DNA of 64,000 bases from Candidatus Phycosocius bacilliformis (lineage in GTDB: Bacteria > Pseudomonadota > Alphaproteobacteria > Caulobacterales > Aquidulcibacteraceae), in assembly GCF_003112735.1 (NCBI RefSeq), contig NZ_BFBR01000007.1, forward strand, positions 1 to 64,000. Reading direction: 5' to 3'. Below the pieces are notes generated by a model. The model was not told the DNA's origin. It did not search any database and was given only the letters and a program-made list of their open reading frames with translations. Shown here piece after piece: positions 18,218-26,658 of the stretch (the stretch's first letter is position 1; each line of letters opens with the position of its first letter). The position numbers and the translations under genes were made by a program.

Positions 18218-18809
18218 GCTAATCTTTTCGCAACAGGCGCGCAAGCCAGCGGGTTTTCTCGGCCGATTGATGGGGGATATTATGGCCGCCACCAACCGGC
18301 CACGCAACAGATGGCTGTTAGATCAGCTCGACCTTCAAGCGGGCCAGACTGGCTTTGAATTTGGCTTTGGCAACGGTGAGACCTTGGCCGAATTTCTGAG
18401 CCGGGATACCAACAATCGAGCACTCGGGCTCGATTGGTCACCAGCAATGGTTATATCGGCCCAGTATCACAATAAATCGGCCCTGGCAGAAGGCAGACTT
18501 GAGCTGCGTTGTGGGAATATCGCCGATCCGGCTTGTGTCATTGACGGCCGGTTTGATCGCATTTGGTGCTCCAATGTCATCCAAATCATTGATAATCGGC
18601 CTGCCCTATTCCGTCGACTTCATGGCCATGTCGCAGAGAAAGGCTTGTTTGCCATTTGCTTTCAACCCAGAGGCCCGCGAGCCCCTGTACCGCGTCTTTT
18701 TGCAGAAACCTGTCGGCGGGAACTAGAGAACGCAGGATTCAACCGCGTGGATGTGCGTTGGATGGAGGAAGCGCGCCCAGAGGCTTTCTGTCTGCTCGCG
18801 CATCCGTGA
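18210..18809 (+). CDS. Class I SAM-dependent methyltransferase
   Basis: 199 residues. The SAM site is seen as FEFGFGNGETLAEF (motif I, about residues 49-60), the acidic LGLDWSP after strand 2, and GNIADPA...DRIWCSNVIQIIDN (motifs II-III, about 98-124), the general layout of small-molecule methyltransferases. The substrate is unknown. It starts inside the last codons of marR, and pairing with a MarR repressor suggests it modifies or detoxifies the compound that the regulator senses; this is inference. Confidence 0.85.
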   Translation: MSELIFSQQARKPAGFLGRLMGDIMAATNRPRNRWLLDQLDLQAGQTGFEFGFGNGETLAEFLSRDTNNRALGLDWSPAMVISAQYHNKSALAEGRLELRCGNIADPACVIDGRFDRIWCSNVIQIIDNRPALFRRLHGHVAEKGLFAICFQPRGPRAPVPRLFAETCRRELENAGFNRVDVRWMEEARPEAFCLLAHP

Positions 18810-18879
18810 TCCTATTGTATCGCTTCTACCGAAAACAATGTTCTCATTTTGATCCGTAGCCCTATTTGGGAGTTTTATG

Positions 18880-19281
18880 ATGTCAGTTCTTTTGATCGTC
18901 GCAATCGGCATGTCGTCCACTGCTGGCCCAATATCAGGCCGCTGGCACACGCCGGAGAATAAAGCCATCGTCGAGATCGCCCCCTGCGGGGCACAATTAT
19001 GCGGAACTATTGTGAGCGCGGTTCCGCTCCCTAGGACGACGACACCACCGCTTGACACGCATAATCCGGACCCGGCTCTGCGGAACCGCTTAATAATAGG
19101 CATGCGCTTATTGAGCGGCTTCGTTCCGGGCCGCGGTAATTGGACGGGAGGGACGATTTATAATCCAGTCAATGGCAAGACATATAAAGCTGTCCTGACT
19201 CTTATGCCGGATGGACAGTTGAAGGTTTCCGGGTGCGTTGCCTTCCTCTGCCAAGACCAATTCTGGCGGCGGGCGAAGTAA
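18880..19281 (+). CDS. DUF2147 family exported protein
   Basis: 133 residues from ATG 18880, seven bases after GGGAG; ATG 18877 is only four bases away. A short signal peptide (about 16 residues) is followed by the DUF2147 pattern: GRWHTPENKAIVEIAPCG, LCGTIV, an ILD-like loop, NWTGGTIYNP..GKTYKAVLTLMPDGQLKVSGCVAFLC. The four cysteines could form two disulfides in the periplasm. Function of the family is not established. A related protein lies at 58079. Confidence 0.82.
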   Translation: MSVLLIVAIGMSSTAGPISGRWHTPENKAIVEIAPCGAQLCGTIVSAVPLPRTTTPPLDTHNPDPALRNRLIIGMRLLSGFVPGRGNWTGGTIYNPVNGKTYKAVLTLMPDGQLKVSGCVAFLCQDQFWRRAK

Positions 19282-19350
19282 GTGGCTGATATTATCGCAT
19301 GAGCCCCGCTGCTGAATTGCCAACATATCCTACCGCGTATCAACCTAAAC

Positions 19351-19413
19351 GGCAAAGCCGCTCGGGGATCTTATTGCGCAGATGCGCGAGGAGGTCCCCG
19401 CTCTTCGGCGGGG
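19351..19413. repeat. Degenerate copy of palindromic repeat A
   Basis: Contains the right-hand half of repeat A (GGGATCTT...GGAGGTCCCCGCTCTTCGGCGGGG...TGATG) with the left hairpin lost. It stands about 70 bases after the DUF2147 stop. Confidence 0.5.
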
Positions 19414-19423
19414 GTGATGCCCT

Positions 19424-19560
19424 CATGTCCTCCCCCGTTTACGGGGGAGGTGGCAGCGAAGCTGACGGAGGGGGCATTAGCGTGGCTGAGCTTTCACAAC
19501 ACCCCCTCCACCCTGCTGCGCAGGGTCCCCCTCCCCCGCACGCGGGGGAGGAGAGCAACA
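19424..19560. repeat. Palindromic intergenic repeat B (two inverted hairpins)
   Basis: TCCTCCCCCGTTTACGGGGGAGG at 19428-19451 and CCTCCCCCGCACGCGGGGGAGG near 19531-19553 are two strong hairpins enclosing a further CCCTCCACC/GACGGAGGGGG pairing. The arrangement is mirror-like, so the whole 137 bases can fold on itself. No coding potential is seen. Confidence 0.6.
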
Positions 19561-19574
19561 CATCCACAACACGC

Positions 19575-19669
19575 TGTCATCCCGGACGGCGGTAGCCGAT
19601 CCGGGATCTTGTGACACAAGGACGCGAGGAGGTCCCCGCTCTGCGCTTCGCTCCGGCGGGGATGACACC
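19575..19669. repeat. Palindromic repeat A, copy 1
   Basis: A 95-base unit bounded by inverted ends TGTCATCCC and GGGATGACA. Inside are two hairpins: CCGGACGGCGGTAGCCGATCCGG on the left and TCCCCGC...GCGGGGA on the right. It is repeated head to tail 29 bases further on and again, inverted, at 31316. Confidence 0.75.
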
Positions 19670-19697
19670 GTTAAAAAAGCTAAATTATACAGAGCAC

Positions 19698-19791
19698 TGT
19701 CATCCCGGACGGCGGTAGCCGATCCGGGATCTTGTGCCGCTAATACACAAAAAGGTCCCCGCTCTGCGCTTCACTCCGGCGGGGAGACACC
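19698..19791. repeat. Palindromic repeat A, copy 2
   Basis: Nearly identical to copy 1 over its left half (TGTCATCCCGGACGGCGG onward). The middle differs, and the right end reads GGGGAGACACC, having lost two bases of the terminal GGGATGACA. It ends 25 bases from the 3' end of the amidohydrolase gene. Confidence 0.75.
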
Positions 19792-19815
19792 ACAGCACTG
19801 GCTCGACGCCCTGCC

Positions 19816-21165
19816 CTATTGTTTGGCGATGCGGCCGCCGACCATGACGAACTCAACCTTGCGCAGGACCGACACATCGCTCAGCGGATCACCGGTGACG
19901 GCAATGAGGTCGGCGGCTTTACCGGGTTCCAGAGTGCCGATCTGCGATGACAAGCCCAGATGCGCAGCCCCGCCTACAGTCGCGCTGCGCAAGGCTTCTG
20001 TCGGGGTAAATCCTGCCTGCACCATCAATTCGAACTCACGCGCATTATCGCCATGGCGGGAGACGCCTGAATCCGTGCCAAACACCACACAGACACCTGC
20101 CTTGCGGGCTTTGGACGCCATATCGATCATCAAAGGCCCCACAGTCAGGGCTTTGGCGGCTTGAGCACCCGTCAAGGTACCGCCCACCTTCGCCATTTCG
20201 GTCACCGTGGTGCCTGCCAGCAATGTGGGCACCATGCAGGCGTTTTTGGCCTTATAGAGGGCAAAAGTCTCGGCATCGGCATAGCTTGAATGTTCAATAC
20301 TGTCGAAGCCCGACCGCAAAGCAGCCTCGATCCCGCCTTTGCCATGGGCGTGGGCGGTGATGGTTTTGCCAAGCAGATGAGCCGTATCGGCAATGGCTTT
20401 CAACTCATCGTCGAAAAATTGCTGGCTGAGGCCGCTGGCAGTGTTGCTTAACACCCCGCCGGTTGCCGTGACTTTAATGATGTCAGCCCCGGCCTTGACC
20501 TGTTCACGCACCGCGCGGCGGCAATCATCGACCCCATTGCAGACGCTTTCAGGGCCCAGCACATGCATAATGTCTTCCCGGTAGCCGTGAATATCACCAT
20601 GCCCGCCCGTTGGACTGATCGCCGCCCCAGCGGCCAGGATGCGCGGCCCCAATAAGCGACCCGCGGCAATCTGATTGCGCAGCGCAAAGATCGTGTGATG
20701 GTCACCAGCGCCCAAATCCACCACCGTGGTAAAGCCTGCCTGCAAGGTCTTCTGGGCATTGATCAGCCCATCCAGTACCAAATCGCTTTCTTCCTTGGTG
20801 ACCGCATCAAGCTGACTGCGCGGTGACAATTCCGACAACAGATGCACATGGCTGTCGATCAGGCCAGGCAAGACTGTTTTGGTCTTGAGATCCACCAGTT
20901 GCGCATCGCCAACCGGCGCGACATAGCCATCCCGGATCGCCTCAATCTTGCCGTCCCGAATAATCAGGGTTTTGGCGGTTGCTGGCAGCGCACCGGGCTC
21001 CGCGATCAGCCGGCCAACATGGATGTAGGTGACAGCAGCTTCGGGTGCGCCGGCTTGTGCGCTGGTGGTTGCTTGTGCCTGCGCCGGATCGACGGCCAGA
21101 ATGGCCGCGCCGGGAAGCCCCAGACCTGAAACAGCCAGAATGGTTGAAAATAACAATGCCCGCAT
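19816..21165 (-). CDS. Exported amidohydrolase family protein (imidazolonepropionase/prolidase-like)
   Basis: 449 residues from ATG 21165; GGGGGA is four bases upstream, while the longer frame starts with GTG at 21177. A Sec signal peptide (MRALLFSTILAVSGLGLPGA) is visible. The metal-dependent TIM barrel has DSHVHL near 105, the Lys of DIIKVTATGG, HAHG near 273, SIEHSS, and FGTDSGVSRHG, i.e. the usual binuclear-site residues. Relatives in Caulobacterales and sphingomonads hydrolyse Xaa-Pro/Arg dipeptides or amides. It lies opposite a secreted S9 peptidase, so a shared peptide-degrading role in the periplasm is plausible. Confidence 0.88.
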   Translation of the reverse strand: MRALLFSTILAVSGLGLPGAAILAVDPAQAQATTSAQAGAPEAAVTYIHVGRLIAEPGALPATAKTLIIRDGKIEAIRDGYVAPVGDAQLVDLKTKTVLPGLIDSHVHLLSELSPRSQLDAVTKEESDLVLDGLINAQKTLQAGFTTVVDLGAGDHHTIFALRNQIAAGRLLGPRILAAGAAISPTGGHGDIHGYREDIMHVLGPESVCNGVDDCRRAVREQVKAGADIIKVTATGGVLSNTASGLSQQFFDDELKAIADTAHLLGKTITAHAHGKGGIEAALRSGFDSIEHSSYADAETFALYKAKNACMVPTLLAGTTVTEMAKVGGTLTGAQAAKALTVGPLMIDMASKARKAGVCVVFGTDSGVSRHGDNAREFELMVQAGFTPTEALRSATVGGAAHLGLSSQIGTLEPGKAADLIAVTGDPLSDVSVLRKVEFVMVGGRIAKQ

Positions 21166-21343
21166 CGTGTCCCCCACTCAACTTACGTTTGATGATCCTG
21201 CGACCGCTGCAAGAGATTGGCAAGTCAGTTCACACAATTAACAGCCGCCAATCACGACCGCAGGAGGAGGGCCTAACCTCCTGAAACATCGCTTGCCTGT
21301 TCCCAAAAGTCATTGCAGCTTGGCACTATTGGAGGTGGGCATA

Positions 21344-23290
21344 ATGGGGCTTCATAAATATCTGGTGGCGAGCGGCCTTCTTGGAATGGTCTGGATGTCG
21401 CCCACCTTTGGGCTGGCTAAACCGCCACCCGCGGAGGCTTTTGCAGCAACCCAAAAAATCACCGATGTTGCTATTTCTGCAGATGGCAATCGGATCGCCT
21501 TTGCGTATTCAAGCGATCTTGGCGAGACCCAAGTCCGGGTGATGGACCTGAGCACGCGCAAAGCTGTGGGCGTCTCAGTCGGCGACAAAAAACTGCGGGA
21601 CATCACGTTTGAAGATGGCGGCGACGTGCTGATCACAGCCAGCGACACCACCCAAGTCGATACGTTTAAGGACGAGATGTTTCGCACATTTTCATTTGAT
21701 TTTGAGACTTCGACCATCCGCAATCTGTTGGCCGAAGGTGGTGTCTTGCGGGAGTATAATTATGGGGTCGGCTTGGTTTCGATTCTGCCGGACAAGCCGA
21801 ACCGGGTGATGATGGTCGCTTATGATCTGAATAATGCCGACCGGGTATCGCTCAATCTCTATGAAGTGGCCACCAATGGTACCCAAACCGAAATCAAGGC
21901 CTTCGGCAACCCAAATACATATGATTGGATGGTGGATCGGGCGGGCAATCCAATTGCGCGACTGGATTATGATGCCAGCCGCAAGACGACCAAAATGTTC
22001 GTTGGCGCAGCCGACAAGCAATTTGAAGAGGTTTTAAGTCTGGATGACAATGTCACGCGGGCTATTGGGTTTAGGGGGCTGACCAGAGGCGGCAAAATTG
22101 TCTTTTCTCAGGATACAGGATCAGAACTTGGGGAAATCCATGCCATTGATCCGACCACCAAAGCCATCACCACATTCTTGCGCGTCGAGGATGTTGAACT
22201 GTCCTATGTGGTCACCGACCAATGGTCCAGCTCTGTGGTTGGGGTGGTTATGGGGGGTCTGGAACCCACAACCCAGATGATCTCTGCTGATCTCCAAGAA
22301 GCCCAAGCCATCCTCGAGAACACGTTTCCCGGCAAGATTGTGTCCATCGTGGATTTCTCGCGTGACAGAAAAAGCGTCGTGGCACGCATTGAGACGACAT
22401 CAATCCCGCCTGAATATGTGCTGCTGCGTGTGGATGGGCCCAAACTCGTCAGGCTGGGTGAAGCCTATCCCCAGCTCAAAGACGTCCCGATGGGGCGGCT
22501 GCAGGCGACAAGTTTCAAAAGCCGCGACGGGGTGGACATACCTGTCTATGTCACCTTGCCGCCGGGCGATGGCGACATCAAGAATGCGCCCACCATCATC
22601 TTCCCCCATGGCGGGCCGCAATCGCGCGACTGGCCACGGTTCGACTATTGGGCTCAATTCATGGCCACACGTGGCTATGTCGTGATCCAACCCCAGTTTA
22701 GAGGCTCAACCGGCTTTGGCCGGGCCTTTTCTGATGCCGGTTTTCGCCAATGGGGCAAACGCATGCAGGATGATGTGTCCGATGCGGTGGCTTGGGCCGT
22801 CAAGGAAGGCCTCACCGATCCTGCCAAGGTCTGTATTGTCGGGGGAAGCTATGGTGGCTATGCCGCACTCGCCGGGGCCACCTTAACCCCGGACCTTTAC
22901 CGCTGTGTGGTCTCCGTGGCCGGTGTTTCAGACTTGCCGCGCCTGATCGAGACAGAAAAGAACAATGCCGGCAGGTCGCGTGCGGCCAATGTCAATTATT
23001 GGACCAGCCATATCGGCGACAATCAGTCCGAACTGGCCGCAGCCTCACCGCGACGGCTGGCCACCGCGGTACGTGCACCCATTCTGTTGATCCACGGCAA
23101 GGATGATACAGTGGTGCGGTTTGAGCAAAGCGTCATGATGGCCAATGCGCTCAAAGCGGCGGGCAAGCCTCACAAGCTGGTGGAATTGAGCGGTGAAGAT
23201 CATTGGCTGTCGCGGACCGAAACCCGCTTGCAAATGCTCAACGAACTTGAGGCTTTCCTGCGCACACATTTAGGGCCTGGGGTGAAATAG
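21344..23290 (+). CDS. Exported S9 family serine peptidase (prolyl oligopeptidase/acylaminoacyl type)
   Basis: 648 residues from ATG 21344, with GGAGG 21331-21335 as ribosome site; the TTG at 21293 is upstream of it. A signal peptide ends near GLA (residue 24). An N-terminal beta-propeller-like half is followed by the alpha/beta hydrolase: FPHGGPQSRD oxyanion region, GGSYGGYAAL with Ser502, HGKDDTVV with Asp588 and GEDHWLS with His620. It cleaves short peptides, probably in the periplasm. A second S9 enzyme is at 39020 on the other strand. Confidence 0.93.
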   Translation: MGLHKYLVASGLLGMVWMSPTFGLAKPPPAEAFAATQKITDVAISADGNRIAFAYSSDLGETQVRVMDLSTRKAVGVSVGDKKLRDITFEDGGDVLITASDTTQVDTFKDEMFRTFSFDFETSTIRNLLAEGGVLREYNYGVGLVSILPDKPNRVMMVAYDLNNADRVSLNLYEVATNGTQTEIKAFGNPNTYDWMVDRAGNPIARLDYDASRKTTKMFVGAADKQFEEVLSLDDNVTRAIGFRGLTRGGKIVFSQDTGSELGEIHAIDPTTKAITTFLRVEDVELSYVVTDQWSSSVVGVVMGGLEPTTQMISADLQEAQAILENTFPGKIVSIVDFSRDRKSVVARIETTSIPPEYVLLRVDGPKLVRLGEAYPQLKDVPMGRLQATSFKSRDGVDIPVYVTLPPGDGDIKNAPTIIFPHGGPQSRDWPRFDYWAQFMATRGYVVIQPQFRGSTGFGRAFSDAGFRQWGKRMQDDVSDAVAWAVKEGLTDPAKVCIVGGSYGGYAALAGATLTPDLYRCVVSVAGVSDLPRLIETEKNNAGRSRAANVNYWTSHIGDNQSELAAASPRRLATAVRAPILLIHGKDDTVVRFEQSVMMANALKAAGKPHKLVELSGEDHWLSRTETRLQMLNELEAFLRTHLGPGVK

Positions 23291-23372
23291 AATGAGTTGG
23301 GCTATCCTTATTCAGAAGTCGTGCGTAAGGTGGATCGCTTAATAGGCGTGCCCGTTTTGTTGTGGAGACCAA

Positions 23373-23786
23373 ATGATGTTGTTGCCGATTTTGGCCTTGA
23401 TTGGTTGGACCTGTGTCATGTGGGTGTGGATGTATGCCACCCGACTACCAGCTATGCAAAAACACAAGATCGACCCACAAGGTGCAGCAATTCCGGGTAG
23501 TTTGGACGTTTTGCCGCTAAAAGTGGCCCAAGTCGCCCATAATTATAACCATTTGCACGAACAACCGACCCTGTTTTACGCCCTTGCCCTGACCGCCCAT
23601 GTCGGAAATTGGGCCGATGGGCTTTCAATTCAGCTCGCTTGGGTCTATGTGGGCCTTCGTGTGCTGCATTCCTTGGTGCAAGCAACCAACAATAAGGTTG
23701 CGCTGCGCTTTGGTGTGTTTGCCTTGGCTTCACTCGTTCTCATGGCTTTGTGCGTGAAGACGATCCTGGAAGCACTCGGCAGCTAA
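23373..23786 (+). CDS. MAPEG family membrane protein
   Basis: 137 residues with about four transmembrane helices. The family pattern is visible: an N-terminal helix, then a loop, the HNYNHLHEQPTLFYALAL segment (N.xE.P.FY core of MAPEG proteins), and LAWVYVGLRVLHSLVQATNN. Eukaryotic members are eicosanoid and glutathione enzymes; bacterial ones are mostly of unknown function. It follows the S9 gene by 82 bases with GGAG ahead of the ATG. A second Met at 23376 is an equal alternative. Confidence 0.85.
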   Translation: MMLLPILALIGWTCVMWVWMYATRLPAMQKHKIDPQGAAIPGSLDVLPLKVAQVAHNYNHLHEQPTLFYALALTAHVGNWADGLSIQLAWVYVGLRVLHSLVQATNNKVALRFGVFALASLVLMALCVKTILEALGS

Positions 23787-24143
23787 GACAGGTGTTTGCG
23801 GCTTCTGCCCGCCCGCTCTGCCCGAGTTTTCATGCACATCCCACAGTTGAGACGTGAGGGTCTGGTTCTATCCGAACCGGGCTCGACCGCTCATTCATCG
23901 CTATCCGCCGTCTGGGCGTTGCACGTGACCATGATTGATTTCGCGGGGTCACACCGGGCGAAGGTTGGCCCCTTTTGGCGTGCTGGACTGCAAGCAACAA
24001 GCAGTCGCGTGCGCCCTAGAGCGCGCTTGGTTCTGTCAGAGCCAAATCGGGCGTCTAGTACCTCGATAAACAGACCCCAGGCGCGCATGCTGTCTGATGA
24101 CCAGAAGCATGACGGCCCATTGTGACGTGCGAAAGATATAAAC
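23787..24143 (+). other. Long non-coding leader ahead of the RhlE helicase gene
   Basis: 357 bases without a convincing gene. TTGGTTCT GTC AGAGCCAA (24028-24046) is a perfect small hairpin with a G-T pair, and two similar segments (GGTTCTATCCGAACC near 23870 and GGTTCTGTCAGAGCC near 24030) recur. Open frames on both strands (109 and 96 codons) look like chance frames in GC-rich DNA. Cold-induced helicase genes often have long leaders, so a regulatory 5' UTR is possible. Confidence 0.4.
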
Positions 24144-25562
24144 ATGACCACCTTTGCCGATTTCGGCCTCAGTGACCCCATTTTGAAAGCTCTGGCGGGG
24201 GAAGGCTATACAAGCCCGACGCCGATCCAGGTTCAGGCCATCCCGCCCGCGATGCAATCGCTTGATATTCTGGGTCTGGCCCAGACGGGCACAGGCAAGA
24301 CCGCCGCCTTTGCCTTGCCTTTGCTGCACCATTTGTCCGAGCGACGCGTTCACGCCGGGGCACGCGCCTGCCGGGCACTGATCGTGACACCCACCCGTGA
24401 GCTGGCTGGCCAAATTGCCGACAGCCTGCGCACCTATGGCCGCTATCTCGGCCTTTCGGGTGCCTTGGTCTATGGCGGAGCCAATATCCGCAAGCAGATC
24501 CGCGCCATGGAACGCGGCGTGGATATTCTGATTGCCACCCCCGGTCGTTTGATCGACCTGATGAAGCAGAGGGCCATTCGCCTCGATAAGATCGAACATC
24601 TCATTCTCGATGAAGCCGACCAGATGCTGGACATGGGCTTCATCAAGCCGATCCGGCTCATTGTGGGCGAGACCCCGTCCAGCCGTCAGACCAGCCTGTT
24701 TTCGGCCACGATGCCGAAGGAAATCACCCATTTGGCTGAGGAATTGCTGACCGATCCCAAGCGCATCCAAGTGGCCCCCTTGTCCTCGGCAGCCGAGCGG
24801 GTCGACCAACGCTTAATCATCACCACCCAGACGGCCAAGCAGGAGCTCTTGGAAACCCTGTGCCAGCAGGAAGACGTTAAGCGCGCCATGATTTTTGTGC
24901 GCACCAAGCATGGCGCAGAAAAAATGACCCGCAAACTGGAGCAATTGGAACTTTCAGTGGATGCGGTCCATGGCAATAAGAGCCAAGCCGCGCGTGAACA
25001 TGCGCTCGACCGGTTCCGCAAGGGCCATACACGGCTCTTGGTCTGCACCGATGTGGCAGCGCGCGGCATTGATGTGGATGGGGTGACCCATGTATTCAAC
25101 GTCGATCTGCCTGATGTGCCCGAGGCCTATGTTCACCGGATTGGCCGGACTGCCCGGGCCGGGGCAGAAGGCATCTCCATTTCTTTCTGTGCCCCTCACG
25201 AGCGGGATAATCTGCGCCAGATTGAGCGGCTGATCAAACGGCCGATCGCGCGGATGGAAGCCCCGGCCAACAGCGCCTCACCGCGCCCCATTGCGCCCCC
25301 CATCGATATGGCGGCCGCCCCGTCCCCCGTGATTGAGCGCCCCCCCGCCAACCATCGCCCTGCCGCGCCAGGTGGTCGTGGGCGCCCTGCCCCACGTGGG
25401 CAAGCCCGGATTGAGCCACGCCAAGATGTCCGCCCTGCCAAGCCCGGCTTCAAAAAGCCAGGCCCGCGCAAGCCAGAACGCGCCGCTGCCAACCGTGATC
25501 AAGCCCGCCCAGCAGGCCGGGGTGGGGAAAGCAGCTTCGTGCCCCGCCGCAAGGGCAGATAA
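24144..25562 (+). CDS. rhlE: DEAD-box ATP-dependent RNA helicase, RhlE type
   Basis: 472 residues. Helicase motifs in order: Q motif FADFGLSDPILKAL...TPIQ, AQTGTGKTAAF (I), PTRELAGQ (Ia), GRLIDLM, DEAD (II, about 152-155), SAT (III), then the C-terminal RecA domain with LLVCTDVAARGIDV (V) and HRIGRTARAG (VI). After residue 360 the tail is Pro/Ala/Arg-rich, unstructured and basic, typical of RhlE proteins, and probably binds RNA. The role is RNA remodelling in the degradosome, in ribosome assembly or in cold adaptation. Monocistronic by context. Confidence 0.93.
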   Translation: MTTFADFGLSDPILKALAGEGYTSPTPIQVQAIPPAMQSLDILGLAQTGTGKTAAFALPLLHHLSERRVHAGARACRALIVTPTRELAGQIADSLRTYGRYLGLSGALVYGGANIRKQIRAMERGVDILIATPGRLIDLMKQRAIRLDKIEHLILDEADQMLDMGFIKPIRLIVGETPSSRQTSLFSATMPKEITHLAEELLTDPKRIQVAPLSSAAERVDQRLIITTQTAKQELLETLCQQEDVKRAMIFVRTKHGAEKMTRKLEQLELSVDAVHGNKSQAAREHALDRFRKGHTRLLVCTDVAARGIDVDGVTHVFNVDLPDVPEAYVHRIGRTARAGAEGISISFCAPHERDNLRQIERLIKRPIARMEAPANSASPRPIAPPIDMAAAPSPVIERPPANHRPAAPGGRGRPAPRGQARIEPRQDVRPAKPGFKKPGPRKPERAAANRDQARPAGRGGESSFVPRRKGR

Positions 25563-25625
25563 GCCTCACCCCACCTCCAACGGGGCGGTCAAACCCAAAT
25601 TTCCATGACCAACCAGATGCGCAAT

Positions 25626-25655
25626 CTTAAGAGAGGGGCCTGCCCCTCTCTTAAG
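25626..25655. terminator. Bidirectional hairpin between rhlE and the SDR gene
   Basis: CTTAAGAGAGGGGC and its exact complement GCCCCTCTCTTAAG form 14-base perfect arms separated by CT. It lies between the 3' ends of two convergent genes, one base from the SDR stop. T-runs are short, so it is a strong fold rather than a textbook intrinsic terminator. Confidence 0.7.
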
Positions 25656-25656
25656 G

Positions 25657-26499
25657 CTAGGCCTGTGGGCCTTCGCGCGCCCAAAAGCGGGCCAAGGCAG
25701 ACTCCACTGCCTCTGCCCGGGCGCGGGCAACGTCGGCAATGTCGTTGCCGTGGGTGAATAGAAAGAATTCCCCCGCCTCAATGCCGCGCAAGATGCGATC
25801 TGCGGCCAGGTCAGCAGACAGGCCTGCACGGTTTTCAGCCCCCGCGGCCTCATCCAAAAGGCGCGGTCCACCAAAACGCGCATGGCGATTGCGGAAACCA
25901 TTCCAAATTTCTGATGCCACCAAGCCCGGACACAGGACCGACACCGAAAGCTGGGTATCGCGATAATCGCGCGCCATGGCATCGGCCAAGCCGACTAGGG
26001 CATGTTTGGAGGCCGTATAGGGGGTAGCCTGACCACCGCGACTGGGCAAGCCCAGCCCATGTTCTGAGGCGGTGATGATCAATCGCGAGGGGTGATCTTG
26101 CTCCAGCAAGCGGGGGGCAAAAGACCGCACGCCAGCAATCGTGCCCATCAGATTGACCTCAAAAGTCCATGCGATATTGGCGATGGACGCCTTGTGTATC
26201 GCCCCGCCGGCCCCGATCCCGGCATTGAGAAAGACCAGACTGACCCGACCAAAGCGCTCGAAGGCAAAATCGGCCAGTGCTTGGTTGGACTGAGGGTCGG
26301 CGACATCGACAAAACAGCCAAGTGCGGCCCCCCCAGTCTCGCGAATCTGGGCGGCAGCGGCCTCGGCTTTGCCCCCTTCTATGTCTGCTAACACAACAGC
26401 CGCGCCCCGCGCCGCCAACGCTTTTGCCAAGCCCAAGCCAATCCCCGAAGCCCCACCCGTAATCACGGCGACATCGGCTGCCCCAATCTCACAACTCAT
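25657..26499 (-). CDS. SDR family NAD(P)-dependent oxidoreductase
   Basis: 280 residues from ATG 26499, the third of three consecutive ATGs; AGGGGG then lies six bases upstream. Classical short-chain dehydrogenase: TGGASGIGLGLA nucleotide loop near 17-28, LADIEG acidic residue, NAGIGAGG (usual NAG), Ser in IITASEHG, the YTASK catalytic pair and the CPGLVAS segment. NAD(P) choice and substrate cannot be read. It is divergent from the M13 peptidase gene. Confidence 0.92.
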   Translation of the reverse strand: MSCEIGAADVAVITGGASGIGLGLAKALAARGAAVVLADIEGGKAEAAAAQIRETGGAALGCFVDVADPQSNQALADFAFERFGRVSLVFLNAGIGAGGAIHKASIANIAWTFEVNLMGTIAGVRSFAPRLLEQDHPSRLIITASEHGLGLPSRGGQATPYTASKHALVGLADAMARDYRDTQLSVSVLCPGLVASEIWNGFRNRHARFGGPRLLDEAAGAENRAGLSADLAADRILRGIEAGEFFLFTHGNDIADVARARAEAVESALARFWAREGPQA

Positions 26500-26658
26500 C
26501 ATCATCCCCCTCATCGCCGCGCCATGCTGTCGCAAAGGGGCACCAATGGCAATTCTTGCCGGAAATTAACTCGACAACACACGCAGAAACGGAGATGACG
26601 AAATCGTGATCGGAGCGAAAAATGATCGGGCTCCAGCCGAAGGGGGACAGATTTGGCC

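Noticed and set aside
23796-24181. 109- and 96-codon frames ahead of rhlE
   Set aside because: Opposite-strand overlap, no ribosome sites and no conserved-looking segments.
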